A DNA stretch of 64,000 bases from Zasmidium citrigriseum. Taxonomy: Eukaryota > Ascomycota > Dothideomycetes > Mycosphaerellales > Mycosphaerellaceae. The DNA is taken from positions 1 to 64,000 of the forward strand of contig NHNW01000015.1 of assembly GCA_002786025.1 (NCBI GenBank), read 5' to 3'. Below, piece by piece: positions 46,329 through 56,198 of the stretch. Both the position numbers and the translations under genes were made by a program. Position 1 is the stretch's first letter, and each line of letters begins with the position of its first letter. The notes beneath the pieces were generated by a model. It searched no databases and was not told the DNA's origin. It saw only the letters and a list, made by a program, of their open reading frames with translations.

Positions 46329-47759
46329 ATGGAGTCGCTATGGGATTCCTCTTCCTCCTCTTCAGTGTCTCATCACAGCATCGTTCCGACTCCCAGATCT
46401 ACCGCATCTTCCAGCGCAAGCAGCTTCGACTCGATTGATTCGAGTTTCAGACGTTCAACGCGCATAGACGAAGACGAGGCAGGTCTGGTACCGCTTCCCC
46501 CACCCACACCAGGAGAAGAGAAGCAGTTGGACAAGATGTTGAGCCACTCAACAACGACGAGGGCGAACAAGTATCGCCAAAACTCTGCTTCGAGACCAGC
46601 GCCGGCCGCTGTGGTTCCTCGAAGACGGAGTTCGCTGACCAGGGCCATCAATGATGTGCAAGACTTCTTCGCAAAGGGCCCCGTCATTGGGCCAACTCGA
46701 GAGGGCGAGCTTGTCGAGCAGACTCAAGACCTTGGGTTTGTTCTCTCGGCCAAAGACAAAGTCGAGAAAGTCGAAATGCTCACGGAAGGCAATGAAGCTC
46801 AGTGCTACCTCATGAAGGGATCATCATCAGGCAAGCTCTTCGTGATCAAGCACACGAAGCCTGTCTTGCTGAGAAAGCCCGAAGACCGTGAGTACCTGGA
46901 CACTGCGACCCACAGGTATCCGAATGAAGCCCGCATTCTTGCTCTGACTCTCAAAGCCCAGCGGAACATCATCCAGATGATTCGAATGGAAGATGATAAG
47001 AAGACTCCAGGTAGGCACCTGTTGTGGTTGGAGTACTGCTCTGGAGGCGATCTGTTCGCGCAGATCGACCACTGGACTTACATTCGCAGAGCCCCGACAC
47101 CTGAGCAGTTCCTCCTACATGTCTTCGTGTCGATCATGGACGCCTTGGCCTTTCTCCATCATGGCCTCCGTTCCAGGGATGACGGCCGCTATACGCAAGA
47201 CGAGTTCCACAATGCTGTCATCCACGGTGACATCAAGATGGAGAACATTTTCTTGCGTTGGACGGACGAGCCTTTCGGTGGCATGCCAGATGTTGTCCTG
47301 GGTGACTTCGGTGTAGCCAAGCGCGCCGACAAGAAGGATGCAAAGCTGGACTGTGGCACACGCGCATACCATGCCCCTGAAGACGTTGCCATCCACCAGG
47401 ATGTCCCCATGACGACGGAGTACCTCGACGTTTGGCTCAAGGTTGTCAACAGCCGAACAACTGCAATGGACGTCTACTCCCTTGGCCAAGTCATGTACGA
47501 GATCGCGGCCAGAGAACGTCAGCCACGAGAGACTGGAAAGGACCCGACGGACCTTCGAATCTCTCGTGAGTATGACACTCCAGGCCTGCGTGAGTGCATC
47601 GTGAAGTGTTTGATCGTTGACAAGAACCAGCGAGCTGCGGCTTCTTTTGAAGAGGGCATCGGTTTGCTCCCGGAGATCAACAACTTGCGAAGCGCCCGCA
47701 ATGCGCTCGTGCAGCGACGCATGAAGCTGGACTGGACGGAATGGACTTCCCCTGCCTGA
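46329..47759 (+). CDS. Divergent protein-kinase-like protein
   Basis: A single exon of 476 residues. The first ~140 residues are Ser-rich and disordered. The kinase-like domain follows. Its glycine loop is degenerate (LTEGNEAQCYL, no GxGxxG), but the VAIK-type lysine is present (LFVIKHTKP). The catalytic loop is HGDIKMENIFL at 299-309, where the usual HRD arginine is Gly but the Asp, Lys and Asn are kept. GDFGVAK is intact. CGTRAYHAPE and MDVYSLGQVMYEI mark the activation segment and helix F. It may be an active but unusual kinase or a pseudokinase. It resembles lineage-expanded fungal kinases of unknown role. No single orthologue recognised. Confidence 0.85.
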   Translation: MESLWDSSSSSSVSHHSIVPTPRSTASSSASSFDSIDSSFRRSTRIDEDEAGLVPLPPPTPGEEKQLDKMLSHSTTTRANKYRQNSASRPAPAAVVPRRRSSLTRAINDVQDFFAKGPVIGPTREGELVEQTQDLGFVLSAKDKVEKVEMLTEGNEAQCYLMKGSSSGKLFVIKHTKPVLLRKPEDREYLDTATHRYPNEARILALTLKAQRNIIQMIRMEDDKKTPGRHLLWLEYCSGGDLFAQIDHWTYIRRAPTPEQFLLHVFVSIMDALAFLHHGLRSRDDGRYTQDEFHNAVIHGDIKMENIFLRWTDEPFGGMPDVVLGDFGVAKRADKKDAKLDCGTRAYHAPEDVAIHQDVPMTTEYLDVWLKVVNSRTTAMDVYSLGQVMYEIAARERQPRETGKDPTDLRISREYDTPGLRECIVKCLIVDKNQRAAASFEEGIGLLPEINNLRSARNALVQRRMKLDWTEWTSPA

Positions 47760-48110
47760 GGTAGGCTGCTGTGTGATGTTTTTATGCGAGATTGGCAAAC
47801 CATGGGCGGCATTTCGAATGTTCTGGGATCTGCACGGTAATCGGTCAAAAGGTAATTGAAACTGGTAGCAGGTGCTACCTTCTCTCGTCAAGTTTCTCTC
47901 TTTCTCTTCTCTCTTCTCAATTCGTTCGCACATCGTAGTATCTCTCTCGAAAGTGATGATCGCTGCTCAATGTCCAGCGGGTTCTCAATGACATGCCAGA
48001 TAGTACATCGTTAGGGATCGTGTTCGTGCCGTTATTCGCTGCGGTAGCGGAGTTCGTTCGGTTGCGGTAGCGGTAGCGGTATGACTTGCAGAGCCACTAT
48101 TCAACATGAG
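47760..48110. other. Convergent 3' regions
   Basis: About 350 bp. It contains a short (GCGGTA)n-like microsatellite near 48038-48080. The left copy of the ~100-bp repeat begins at 48090. No gene. Confidence 0.5.
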
Positions 48111-48187
48111 TCAGTCTCTTGGTGCCATGTAGTAGCTGTTAGTGAGGACGATCTTACCAGTAGTGGGCGATAGTGAGCGCAGGGCCT
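48090..48187. repeat. Direct repeat, left copy
   Basis: About 98 bp aligning without large gaps to 48455-48553, from the CACTAT motif through GTAGTAGCTGTTAGTGA to AGGGCC. On the minus strand both copies encode a matching peptide (KIVLTNSYY here, KIVVTNSYY in the other). This copy has TGA where the other has CTG, so its frame ends here. Confidence 0.75.
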
Positions 48188-48404
48188 CCTTGCAAACATC
48201 GCAGTCCTCCACATTACAGTCGCGGTGTCTGGCTGATACCATCTCCATGAGCCATGGCTCTGTCTTTTCGTATAGGCGCATTAAGAGGTAGGAGCCGACG
48301 GTTCCGGTGATGATGCTGAGTAGGAAGAGGGTGACGGCGCGCGAGGGAGTGAGGCCAGAGGAGTAAAGGTCATTGAGGAGCTCGGCGAGCCATTGCGGGC
48401 ACAT
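48111..48404 (-). CDS. Small single-pass membrane protein, unknown
   Basis: From the ATG at 48404 the frame gives 97 residues. The frame is open without ATG back to 48461. A hydrophobic segment (AVTLFLLSIITGTVGSYLLMR) lies near residues 22-42, followed by a Cys-containing hydrophilic part (CNVEDCDVC) and the repeat-encoded C-terminus ending NSYYMAPRD. I do not recognise it. A second minus-strand frame at 48370-48696 overlaps in another phase and carries the other repeat copy. The two may be exons of one gene or two decayed copies. A GTAAGA donor-like site lies within the left repeat at about 48161-48156 (minus strand), so the C-terminus is uncertain. Confidence 0.4.
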   Translation of the reverse strand: MCPQWLAELLNDLYSSGLTPSRAVTLFLLSIITGTVGSYLLMRLYEKTEPWLMEMVSARHRDCNVEDCDVCKEALRSLSPTTGKIVLTNSYYMAPRD

Positions 48405-48454
48405 GCTGCTGATGTTGCGGATGGAGGTCGGTGGTGGTTGCGCTGGAGTTTGTG

Positions 48455-48553
48455 GAGTCACTATCGAGCATGAGCAGGTCTTCCTTCGTCAGGTAGTAGC
48501 TGTTAGTGACGACAATCTTAGGAGTAGTGGTTGATAGTGGTGTCAGGGCCGCA
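48455..48553. repeat. Direct repeat, right copy
   Basis: The second, less truncated copy of the ~98-bp repeat, about 365 bp from the first. Its minus-strand frame continues through LTKEDLLMLDSDS. Similarity is about three bases in four by eye, so the duplication is not recent. Confidence 0.75.
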
Positions 48554-48688
48554 GTGCGAGCTTGTTCGTTGTTTTCTTCAGCGACGCAGACGAGGAAAGA
48601 AGCGGCGAATAGTGAGGGAGGGAAGTCGCGAGCGTGCCGAAAAGGGACGGAGGCAGGACACAGCAGAAGCAAGAGCGACCACGCAACC

Positions 48689-49471
48689 TCAGCCAAACGT
48701 ACACCTCAAAGACAGACTGATCTCCATCTCAGGCGGCTCATAGGACACCCCACCCCAACGAGGCAACTGCGTCCTCTCCGGCCGTAGCCTCGATTCCTCC
48801 TCCCACATCTGCTCTAAAGACCGCGGCTCACCAAGCTCAGTATCAAAAGCCCTGGCATAACCAGCAGCTCTCTCTTTCAGTTGCTTGACACCTTTGTGCT
48901 GTAGCTCCGCCGTCACTTCCTTCTTGGTCTCCTCCGTCAATCGCCATGTGGGATAGTCGAAACCGACCGCGGCTGTCTTGCTGAGATCGGAGACGAATTT
49001 CTCAATTCGCCAAGATTGGTTGAGGATCATGAAGTAGTGGATGAAGGCAACGTATTTGTCCTGATCGGCGGGAGAACCCGCGCATGCGGTTTTGATGGCC
49101 GAGTATGCGGGACTCAAGTGGGTGTCTTTGACTTGGCTGCAGCGATAGTTCCATGACCGTGACTGCATATGGCAATCTGCGAGGAACGGTTCATCACCTC
49201 CTTTAAGAGGCTCGAGGACTGCGTCAACACGGTGAACATCCGCTTGTATGGCCTCGCCGGCCTCTTCGTTAGAATTGCCCAGTGCTGCGACGACCATCGT
49301 GATCTCTGCGTATTCGGCGGGACGGCAGCCCGTGATGGTGGTTTGCACGGTGATGGGAAAGGAATCTCGATGTGAGTTGATCGGCTCCTGCGCCTCATCT
49401 TCTTGAATGAGGCGACATCTTGTACAGACGAGCCCGAGAGATAACAGTAATAAGAATGGTCTGAGTAGCAT
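48689..49471 (-). CDS. Secreted protein of unknown function
   Basis: A single exon of 260 residues. It begins with a signal peptide (MLLRPFLLLLSLGLVCTRC) and then a soluble mixed alpha/beta-looking chain with five cysteines after the signal. Two notable stretches are YVAFIHYFMILNQSW and VGFDYPTWRLTEETKKEV. No known domain recognised. A neighbouring frame with the repeat peptide starts where this gene ends. The single exon, high charge and signal peptide favour a real secreted protein, perhaps lineage-specific. Confidence 0.65.
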   Translation of the reverse strand: MLLRPFLLLLSLGLVCTRCRLIQEDEAQEPINSHRDSFPITVQTTITGCRPAEYAEITMVVAALGNSNEEAGEAIQADVHRVDAVLEPLKGGDEPFLADCHMQSRSWNYRCSQVKDTHLSPAYSAIKTACAGSPADQDKYVAFIHYFMILNQSWRIEKFVSDLSKTAAVGFDYPTWRLTEETKKEVTAELQHKGVKQLKERAAGYARAFDTELGEPRSLEQMWEEESRLRPERTQLPRWGGVSYEPPEMEISLSLRCTFG

Positions 49472-50187
49472 GGTGGCCTAAGAATATTTGAGGCAGTTTC
49501 AATTCGGTTGTTTCCTAGATCTCCAAAAGGTTGTATCGCTCAAGCACAGGAGCTTTTCAGTCGGTGCGGAAATACTTGGAACGATGGAGATTGAGGTTGG
49601 GTGAACCTGGTAGCCAGTACATGCGTGTTGTAGGCAGGTGGATGGCGCATTCGCGTTCGCGTTTGTACGACCGGTGAGAGGACGATCTCAGCCTACAGTT
49701 CGGAAGTACTCGCAGAAGGTACCTCAGGAGCTCGCAGGTTAGGTTTCACCCGTCGAATGGTTGAGGGGATCGAATGGGGTAGGATTGACCTTGACCGTGG
49801 GTACGATCTTCGTTACGTTGCGAGCGACCGTAGCGTGGAGAAAGCCTTCAATATCGTTTCTCGTCGTATGCAATTTTTGAGATGACATCCGCGTAGTCGA
49901 GCGCTGCAGACAAAGTCAGCCAACAATCCCACCAGACAAAGTCAGCCAACAATCCCACAAAGGCCAATATAATCGCTGCCATGCGGCTTTGTGCTGAGGG
50001 CTGCAGCACAAGAAGAGACAAAGAGACCATATGGGCTATTTGCATACCTCGCTCTGCCATATACCCTTCGCTGGCCCTCAATTCAGTCTAGAGCAGATCA
50101 TTTAGCAATCATTAAATCTTCGACGACTTACCCCATTCGAAATATATATCCATCACAGCAGGACTGTGATCTCATTCAGCAATAACA
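49472..50187. other. Intergenic region with tandem repeat
   Basis: 716 bp between the divergent starts of the secreted protein and the ART-like gene. It contains the exact 26-bp tandem duplication at 49907-49958. The minus-strand frame 49848-50081 crosses that duplication and has no other support. Otherwise nothing seen. Confidence 0.5.
49907..49958. repeat. Exact 26-bp tandem duplication
   Basis: Two identical adjacent units, 49907-49932 and 49933-49958, each beginning CAGACAAAGTCAGCC and ending AATCCCAC. They lie in the upstream region of the ART-like gene, about 230 bp from its ATG. Confidence 0.9.
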
Positions 50188-51876
50188 ATGGCCAGCAACG
50201 CTCCAGTAAGTCCAAGCTCGACCGCATCAGACACAGAATTTAACAGCGTCTTTTCCAGGCTCGATATATGGGACCGATGGCAGACAATCTCCTTCGACGA
50301 CATCAACAAGCACCAATACACCTCCAAGGATACTAGGAAGTACGACCAACCAAATATCCTCCTCCAGAACTTCGGATTCCGAGACTATCCAGCTCTTTCT
50401 GCCGATGCCCTGAACGATCTGGTGGCGAGGAATCTCAATCCGCTTGGCGTGCATTTCGTTGTCAGCTGTGTCAAGTGGAAGTTCCATTTTGGTGAAGAGC
50501 TGGTTATCGAATTGGATGCCTCAAGCAAGCTTGCTGTCACGGAGATCAGCGATGTGATGCCACGACGACGCCTCGACCCTCTCAGACAGGAGTTACGCCA
50601 GATCGTATCGAATGCCCTGGGTGAGTCCTCCTGGAGCACCCTCGGCTTCGGCTGCATGCTGCTGCAGTTAGTCGAAGCAGGCGCGTGGCATCTCCGCGAC
50701 TTCAAGACGAACTCGAAGAGGCCGGTTCCCAAACGGCAGCATAGTCCCGAGAGCAAGGGCTGGAAATCGAGTGCCGCGGACCAACTGGCCAACATCCTCG
50801 AGAACGAGCATGGTGTCGATTTGAACACCGTAAGTGACAGTGCCAAAGAAATCCTCGGTCGCTCAGTCCCGGACATCCTTAAGGAGATACCAGAAGATCT
50901 TCGCGTGCTCCATGTTGAACCTGTGTTCCGTGGCGATCTTGTCGCCAAATTTCTGCAGCGTCAACAGGAGATGAAAGAGGAATTGATGGCACTGCCCAAG
51001 GAGGAGTTGATGGGAGGCGTGAGTCGAGCCGCTGGTCGTCGAAACATTCGCTCAGTCGAAGCAATGGCCACACACCTCGTCCAGCCTGAAGTCACCTTCC
51101 ACGGCGCTCCACGAAACGTCGTCTCCAATATTGTCCGCTATGGCTTTCTCAAGCCAGGCGAGGCCGTTGGCCAGACCGGTCAGCAGCTAGAGGGCAGGTT
51201 CTTCAACTCGTGGTATGGTCGCGGCATCTACAGCTCGCCAAGTCTCGACTTCGCGGCCTGCTATGGGCAGTTCGACATACCGGGGGGCAGTGGCAGACTG
51301 TGCAATCCCACCGAAGTCTCTGGAATGCGAGTCATTGTGTGCGCGACAATCATGGGCCTCCCTCTGCAAGTCACCAAAGAGAAGGCGATGAACGTCTTAC
51401 AGCCCCTCCATCGCCATGCCCAGTCGCATGTGTCGCCGGATGGGATGGAGTACATCGTGTTCGACTCGGCACAGATCATTCCGTGCTACGTCCTGCATAT
51501 CGACGACGGGCCTCGATGGGCCAAATGGGAGAACGAGCAGAGACGCAGCAATGCTTCTTTAAGCAGGCCGGACCTGCTTCGAGGTGAGACCGGCTGGGAC
51601 AAGGCGGACGCAGACTGTCCCGGCGCGAAGCTGGCAAAAAAAGCAGCCCTCAAAGCCTCCGCGATGAAGTATTTGCCATATGGATTCGGGACTGCAACGG
51701 GTGCCAACTTTGTCGTGGAAGACATGGCGGACGCTTCGGACGATGAACCGGAGGAGACTGACGACTTCCACTACTCGCGCGTCGAGGAGGGTGGGGAGAG
51801 GACTGCGGACGAGCAGGTGTCTTGGTTCGATGAGTACCAGATGCAAAGAGCGACCAATTGGAATATCCGCTTCTAG
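50188..51876 (+). CDS. PARP/ADP-ribosyltransferase-like protein
   Basis: A single exon of 562 residues with no signal peptide. The region of about 300-435 has the layout of the PARP/ART catalytic fold: His305 in VTFHGAPRNV, a GFLKPGE turn, Tyr348 in YGRGIYSSPSLDFAACY, a beta-strand MRVIVCATIMG, and Glu421 in GMEYIVFDSAQIIPCYVLH. Together these form a possible H-Y-E triad for NAD+ binding and transfer. The N-terminal 200 residues and the acidic C-terminus (EPEETDD) are not recognised. It could modify protein or nucleic acid in the nucleus or cytoplasm. Neither activity nor target can be read from the sequence. Assignment is by motif order, not by a search. Confidence 0.65.
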   Translation: MASNAPVSPSSTASDTEFNSVFSRLDIWDRWQTISFDDINKHQYTSKDTRKYDQPNILLQNFGFRDYPALSADALNDLVARNLNPLGVHFVVSCVKWKFHFGEELVIELDASSKLAVTEISDVMPRRRLDPLRQELRQIVSNALGESSWSTLGFGCMLLQLVEAGAWHLRDFKTNSKRPVPKRQHSPESKGWKSSAADQLANILENEHGVDLNTVSDSAKEILGRSVPDILKEIPEDLRVLHVEPVFRGDLVAKFLQRQQEMKEELMALPKEELMGGVSRAAGRRNIRSVEAMATHLVQPEVTFHGAPRNVVSNIVRYGFLKPGEAVGQTGQQLEGRFFNSWYGRGIYSSPSLDFAACYGQFDIPGGSGRLCNPTEVSGMRVIVCATIMGLPLQVTKEKAMNVLQPLHRHAQSHVSPDGMEYIVFDSAQIIPCYVLHIDDGPRWAKWENEQRRSNASLSRPDLLRGETGWDKADADCPGAKLAKKAALKASAMKYLPYGFGTATGANFVVEDMADASDDEPEETDDFHYSRVEEGGERTADEQVSWFDEYQMQRATNWNIRF

Positions 51877-52388
51877 AAGAAGGAGGGCGAGCGGGGGTCC
51901 TGGAGACTTTCCAACAATGTGTAGAGGAAGAATGGTGTAATTACGCCCCTTGTTGCCTTTCAATTCTGTGTCGAATGGGGGATAATTGAAAATCAATCTC
52001 AACTTGATGCTGAAAATTCTCGACAAAGTAATATTGGGAACGATGTCTAGACAAGTTATGGTGAAGAAGGTGGAGTGGAGTATTGGAAGGAGGTTGGGAG
52101 GAAAGTGCGATACAACCAATTCTCGTACGCCGTAGTCAACAGGGGTTGATCGTCCTTGCCTTCGGAACTGGATGCCGAAAACCTCACGTCTTCACAGCAG
52201 ATAAATCTAAAAACATGCCATACTGATCTTCATCAAGCAGAAAAGAATACTGAAGCACTGAAACAAACCAGGAAAGTGTTGTTGACCTTCGAAAAGCAAT
52301 CCGCTAAATTTCATTCATCATCTCAATCTACCTCTACCCATAACATCTTACCCACATCCGTCCCATTACCTCAACCTAGTTGCTTCCC
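51877..52388. other. Convergent 3' regions
   Basis: About 510 bp, relatively AT-rich, between the ART-like gene and the coiled-coil gene. No coding frame with support. Confidence 0.5.
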
Positions 52389-52790
52389 TTAGAGATCCCC
52401 AAGCATTCCCGAATCTTTCCTTTCCATAGCCCCGAGTTCCCCCAATAGACTCCTCTGCACCTCCCTCACAGTCCCCGCAACCTTCTTCATCTCCACTGCT
52501 TGCTTCTTATATGCGGCAAGCCGCTCATCCCCTTCCTGTAGTGTTGCTTTCCATTTCTTGATGCGCTCCTCTCGTTCTTGTGCTTGTTGAAGGAGGCTTT
52601 GTAGGTCGTCTTGTAGGTCCCAGTCCGGTCTTGTTCGGCTTCGGATGGGTGATGTCGTCTCGCTTTCGGTTGTTGATGTCGCCGTTGATGGGCGGCTGGC
52701 TGGTGTAGTTGCGTGTTCTTCGAGCATCGCCCAGATTTGTCGTTTAGGGCGGGCATCCATTGTTGGTGTTAATGGTTGTGTGCGTTGCAT
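52389..52790 (-). CDS. Small coiled-coil protein, unknown
   Basis: A single exon of 133 residues. The Thr/Ser-rich N-terminal half is followed by a heptad-rich helix from about residue 57 to 125 (LQDDLQSLLQQAQEREERIKKW). It ends in ...GMLGDL. The second Met (residue 11) is an equally good start. No family recognised. Small proteins of this type occur as lineage-specific hypotheticals in Dothideomycetes. The frame is confined to one strand and has coding-like composition. Confidence 0.5.
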   Translation of the reverse strand: MQRTQPLTPTMDARPKRQIWAMLEEHATTPASRPSTATSTTESETTSPIRSRTRPDWDLQDDLQSLLQQAQEREERIKKWKATLQEGDERLAAYKKQAVEMKKVAGTVREVQRSLLGELGAMERKDSGMLGDL

Positions 52791-54459
52791 GATCAGGCGA
52801 AGTTGATCAAGATTGTGTTAAGTTTGTTGCAGAGAATCGTAGTAACGAAAAGTGCGATGATGATGCGGTTGATGAGTGTTTGGAGAAGGATATGGGAGGA
52901 TAGGAGATGGTGTTTTATACTTGAGACTGGAGCGTATTTTGCAGTTTGCGATATCCAAACAGCTCGATTCTTTGGTTCAGCGAGTGGGTGGTGGTATGCG
53001 TTTTTGCTTACCATGCTGTGGGTGATTGGATGGTGGGAACTGGTCAGCAGAATCTCGAGAGCTCGCTGGAGGTATTACGCCTATAGCATTCTTGCTGAGT
53101 GCTATTAGTAGCGTAACCGTGCCATGGTCACTCTGAAGCCTGCTGTCCAGCGTCCCACTCTGTTTGTGAGGGGAGTTTGACATCTTCGGTGCAATGTTTG
53201 GTGGGTCTTGCCGTGTACTGGCCAGACTGGAAGGTTTTTCTAGCGATCTCAAGTTCGACCGGGAAGATTCCAGCCTATATGTACGCCTTCGAGCGACCAG
53301 ATGTTGTTGTCGGCGAGAGACGCGCATGCTCATTTGAGATGGATGGCTTTTTTGGCGCGTGTGCTTGAGATGATAGGGCCAATGAAGAGATGGCGAGGCG
53401 TCGTCCATGAAGCCATGCGAGGCGATCTTCAATTTGGTTGCGAAGAGCTGAAGGTGTGACAAGCCTTCCAAGAGACTGAAGTCAAGCACTCGTCTGGAGA
53501 GAGCTGACAACCCAGCTTGGCCATCATGGAAGGCTTGGTGAAGTGGATGGAAGCCTTTCCAGACCTGCAGCTTGCACAGCTTGGTGACGGCCAGAGCCGG
53601 CTTGCTCTATCCCCGTGGCAGGTGACAATGCTGTGCAAGCGAATGAGAAGCTGGGCGGATGTCATGTACGACGATGGCAGAGAGAAGATGGAGTGAAGTG
53701 CAGGAGAATAGCCAGGGTTATGCCGAGAATCTCTTGGTTGTCGCAAGGGCGCTTGACAGTGATTGGCTGCGACAAGTGGTTTCAGGTTCACATTGAGTTT
53801 GGCGTGTGCATCAATCAAACGGCTGGATGGAGACCCGGAGACAAGACCGGTTTGCGGCCGTGTGCCTTGAAATTTCAAGTAGAGAATTGATTAAAAGGTG
53901 GGAGGATGATAGAAGCGGTGATATTGATAGATGCTGGATCTGAGTGGAATAGAACGATGGTGGCGTAGTGGTGTTAGCAGAGGATGCATATGGGTATGGG
54001 CCGTGAAGGCGCGTCTTGGTGGTTGCTGTGCAGCGGGAGCTTGCGCAGGCGTTGCTGTGTGCTGCTCCGCCATGTCCAACTGCTCCAACACACTGCTACA
54101 AACTTTCAACCAGAGACATCTCTTCAAGACAAATACCACCACACGTCTCCGCGGTCTCGTATTCACCCCAGATCTGCTGCGGCGGCAGAAGCGAGAGGGA
54201 CCGAAAGCAGGCGCAGGAACGGCCACGACCAAGCGCGTGGTTCGGTTTGCGCAATTCCCAAATCCTGGCTCCTCCTTTTGACGTGCCGACACCGACGACT
54301 AGCACTCTCGCTTCCAGAACAGCGCTCTGCTCCTCTCATACAACCCCCACCGTCTAATATCACCTTCTCGTCGCCGCCGTTATCCGCCATCTCGCTGCCT
54401 CCACCTGCACCGCAACTGTCGCTACCGCCGGCCTCAGGCCAACTCACCTCCGCCCGGAC
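52791..54459. other. Intergenic region upstream of KNR4/SMI1
   Basis: About 1.67 kb. A plus-strand frame at 52776-53108 is hydrophobic and Trp-rich but lacks any motif and overlaps the coiled-coil promoter. Other frames are mixed. The part near 54300-54459 should be the KNR4 leader. No confident gene. Confidence 0.45.
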
Positions 54460-56198
54460 ATGGCATCCACGTACGTCCAACTGCACATTTTTCAGCCCCC
54501 GTTTTCAGGCACACATGAACTTTATGCCTGATGTTCGTACGCTCCTCCGAGCACCGCACATACTGACACTCTCCGCCCTGCAGAATCGCCTCGCAATGGC
54601 GCTCCTTCTGGCACACCCTGACCTCCAACGACCGCCATGCCGGTCCGGACACCAACCACCGTCCCGGCCACAACCCCATACCGCAATCCAAGAAGAACTC
54701 CCTGACTTCCACCAATACGAGCGCCCTAGAGTCACGAACAGACCTCGATCTCGAAGCCGGCAATGGCTTCGTCAGCCACACCGGCGGCACCACCAGCCCG
54801 CCCTACTCTCCTCCCGTGCGCCGCAGCTTACAGAGACAGGGGTCCGGTATGGATAGCAAGATGGAGGCCATGGGTCAGGGCGAGATTCAGATGCAGAACT
54901 TCAGCGATGGCCTCCCTCCGCCACCGCCTGTCAGCCACTCGTGGAAGCGCATTGACCGATGGTTAGAGGACAACTATGAGGAGCTCTTCGAGAACATGGG
55001 TCAGGGTGCGACGGTCAACGACGTCAATGAGCTGGAACGTGAACTTGACTGCACATTGCCACAGGAAGTGCGCGAGTCATTACAGATTCACGACGGACAA
55101 GAGCGCGGCGGAATGCCCACGGGCTGCATCTTCGGCTGCATGCTGCTAGACTGCGAAGAGATCTTTCAGGAATGGCAGAACTGGAAGACTGTCAACGAGG
55201 CCTACCTGAACGATGCACAGAAGTTTGAGATTCCCCAGGCACCGCTCAAAGCGTTTGCTGGATCATCTTCGTCGGCAGTCCCAGTAGCACAGGCGCAGCA
55301 ATCGGCAAACCCACGCTGGCGGGACGAGCTCCTAGACAAGCAAGATTCGCAACCTCCAAATGCAATCCAGAAAGCCTACGCACACCCGGCTTGGATCCCG
55401 CTAGCAAGAGATTGGGGAGGCAACAACATTGCAGTGGATCTCGCGCCTGGCCCGACTGGCAGATGGGGCCAAGTCATCCTCATGGGTCGTGACTACGACT
55501 GCAAATACGTCGTTTCGAGATCATGGTCAGCCTTCCTCGCAACTCTCGCAGACGATATGCACACCGACAAGTGGTTCATTGACGAGGACACCAAGGAATT
55601 GAAGTTGGGCGAGTTCCGGCATCAGGGAGTCGAACCAGCATACATTGACATCTTAAGGTGGAGATCGGATCAGAAGTTTGGCAGAAGAATGCCGAAGAAG
55701 CGACCATTGAAAATCAACAGTAATGTTTCGCCAGGCGCCAACGGATTCTCGCCGTATGGATCTCCTACCAAAGAAGATCGTGGACGATCGCCCCACCGAT
55801 ACAGCAATGGCAATGGGAAGCAGCCTGCTCACGGCACGTCAAGTCCAAGAGGACATGTTGGAAGTCCTTTGGCGCGTGTCGCTGAGGAGAGCTCGCCAGT
55901 GCACCCACAACCATTGCCTTTGACGGTGGATACGGCTGTGGAACAATCAACAGAGAAATTGATCTCCGGCGTCGACACTCCAGGATCCGTGAAGGCTGGA
56001 AAGCTGGTGGCAGTGGACAGTCCGAGACAGCCGCCTGAAGATGCTTCGGAGGAGAGACGCGGAAGCCAGCCATTCCCGAAGAGCAGACTTGGCAGCACGG
56101 TGATGAGCAGTAGTGATGAGGAGACATCGCCTCTCTCGCCAGCGAAAGACGAAGGTCTCCCCAGCGTGGAAGGAGAAATGAAGGATGTGAAGATTTGA
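54460..56198 (+). CDS. KNR4: Cell-wall synthesis regulator Smi1/Knr4
   Basis: An 11-base first exon (54460-54470) and a 113-bp intron (GTACGT donor, TACTGAC branch, CTGCAG acceptor) precede exon 54584-56198, for 541 residues (yeast 505). Splicing yields MASTIASQWRSFWHTLTSND, matching the conserved fungal N-terminus. The SMI1/KNR4 domain covers about 130-365: WKRIDRWLEDNYEELFENM, then NELERELDCTLPQEVRESL, IFGCMLLDCEEI and HPAWIPLARDWGGNNIAVDL. The C-terminal 150 residues are Ser/Pro-rich and disordered. Knr4 is a hub that coordinates cell-wall beta-glucan synthesis with the Slt2 and calcineurin pathways. The tiny first exon would be missed by simple ORF calling, which would start at Met78 or later. 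Confidence 0.92.

Noticed and set aside
52776..53108. 110-codon hydrophobic plus-strand frame
   Set aside because: It overlaps the start of the coiled-coil gene and has no motif. The hydrophobic, Trp-rich content is not enough to call a gene.
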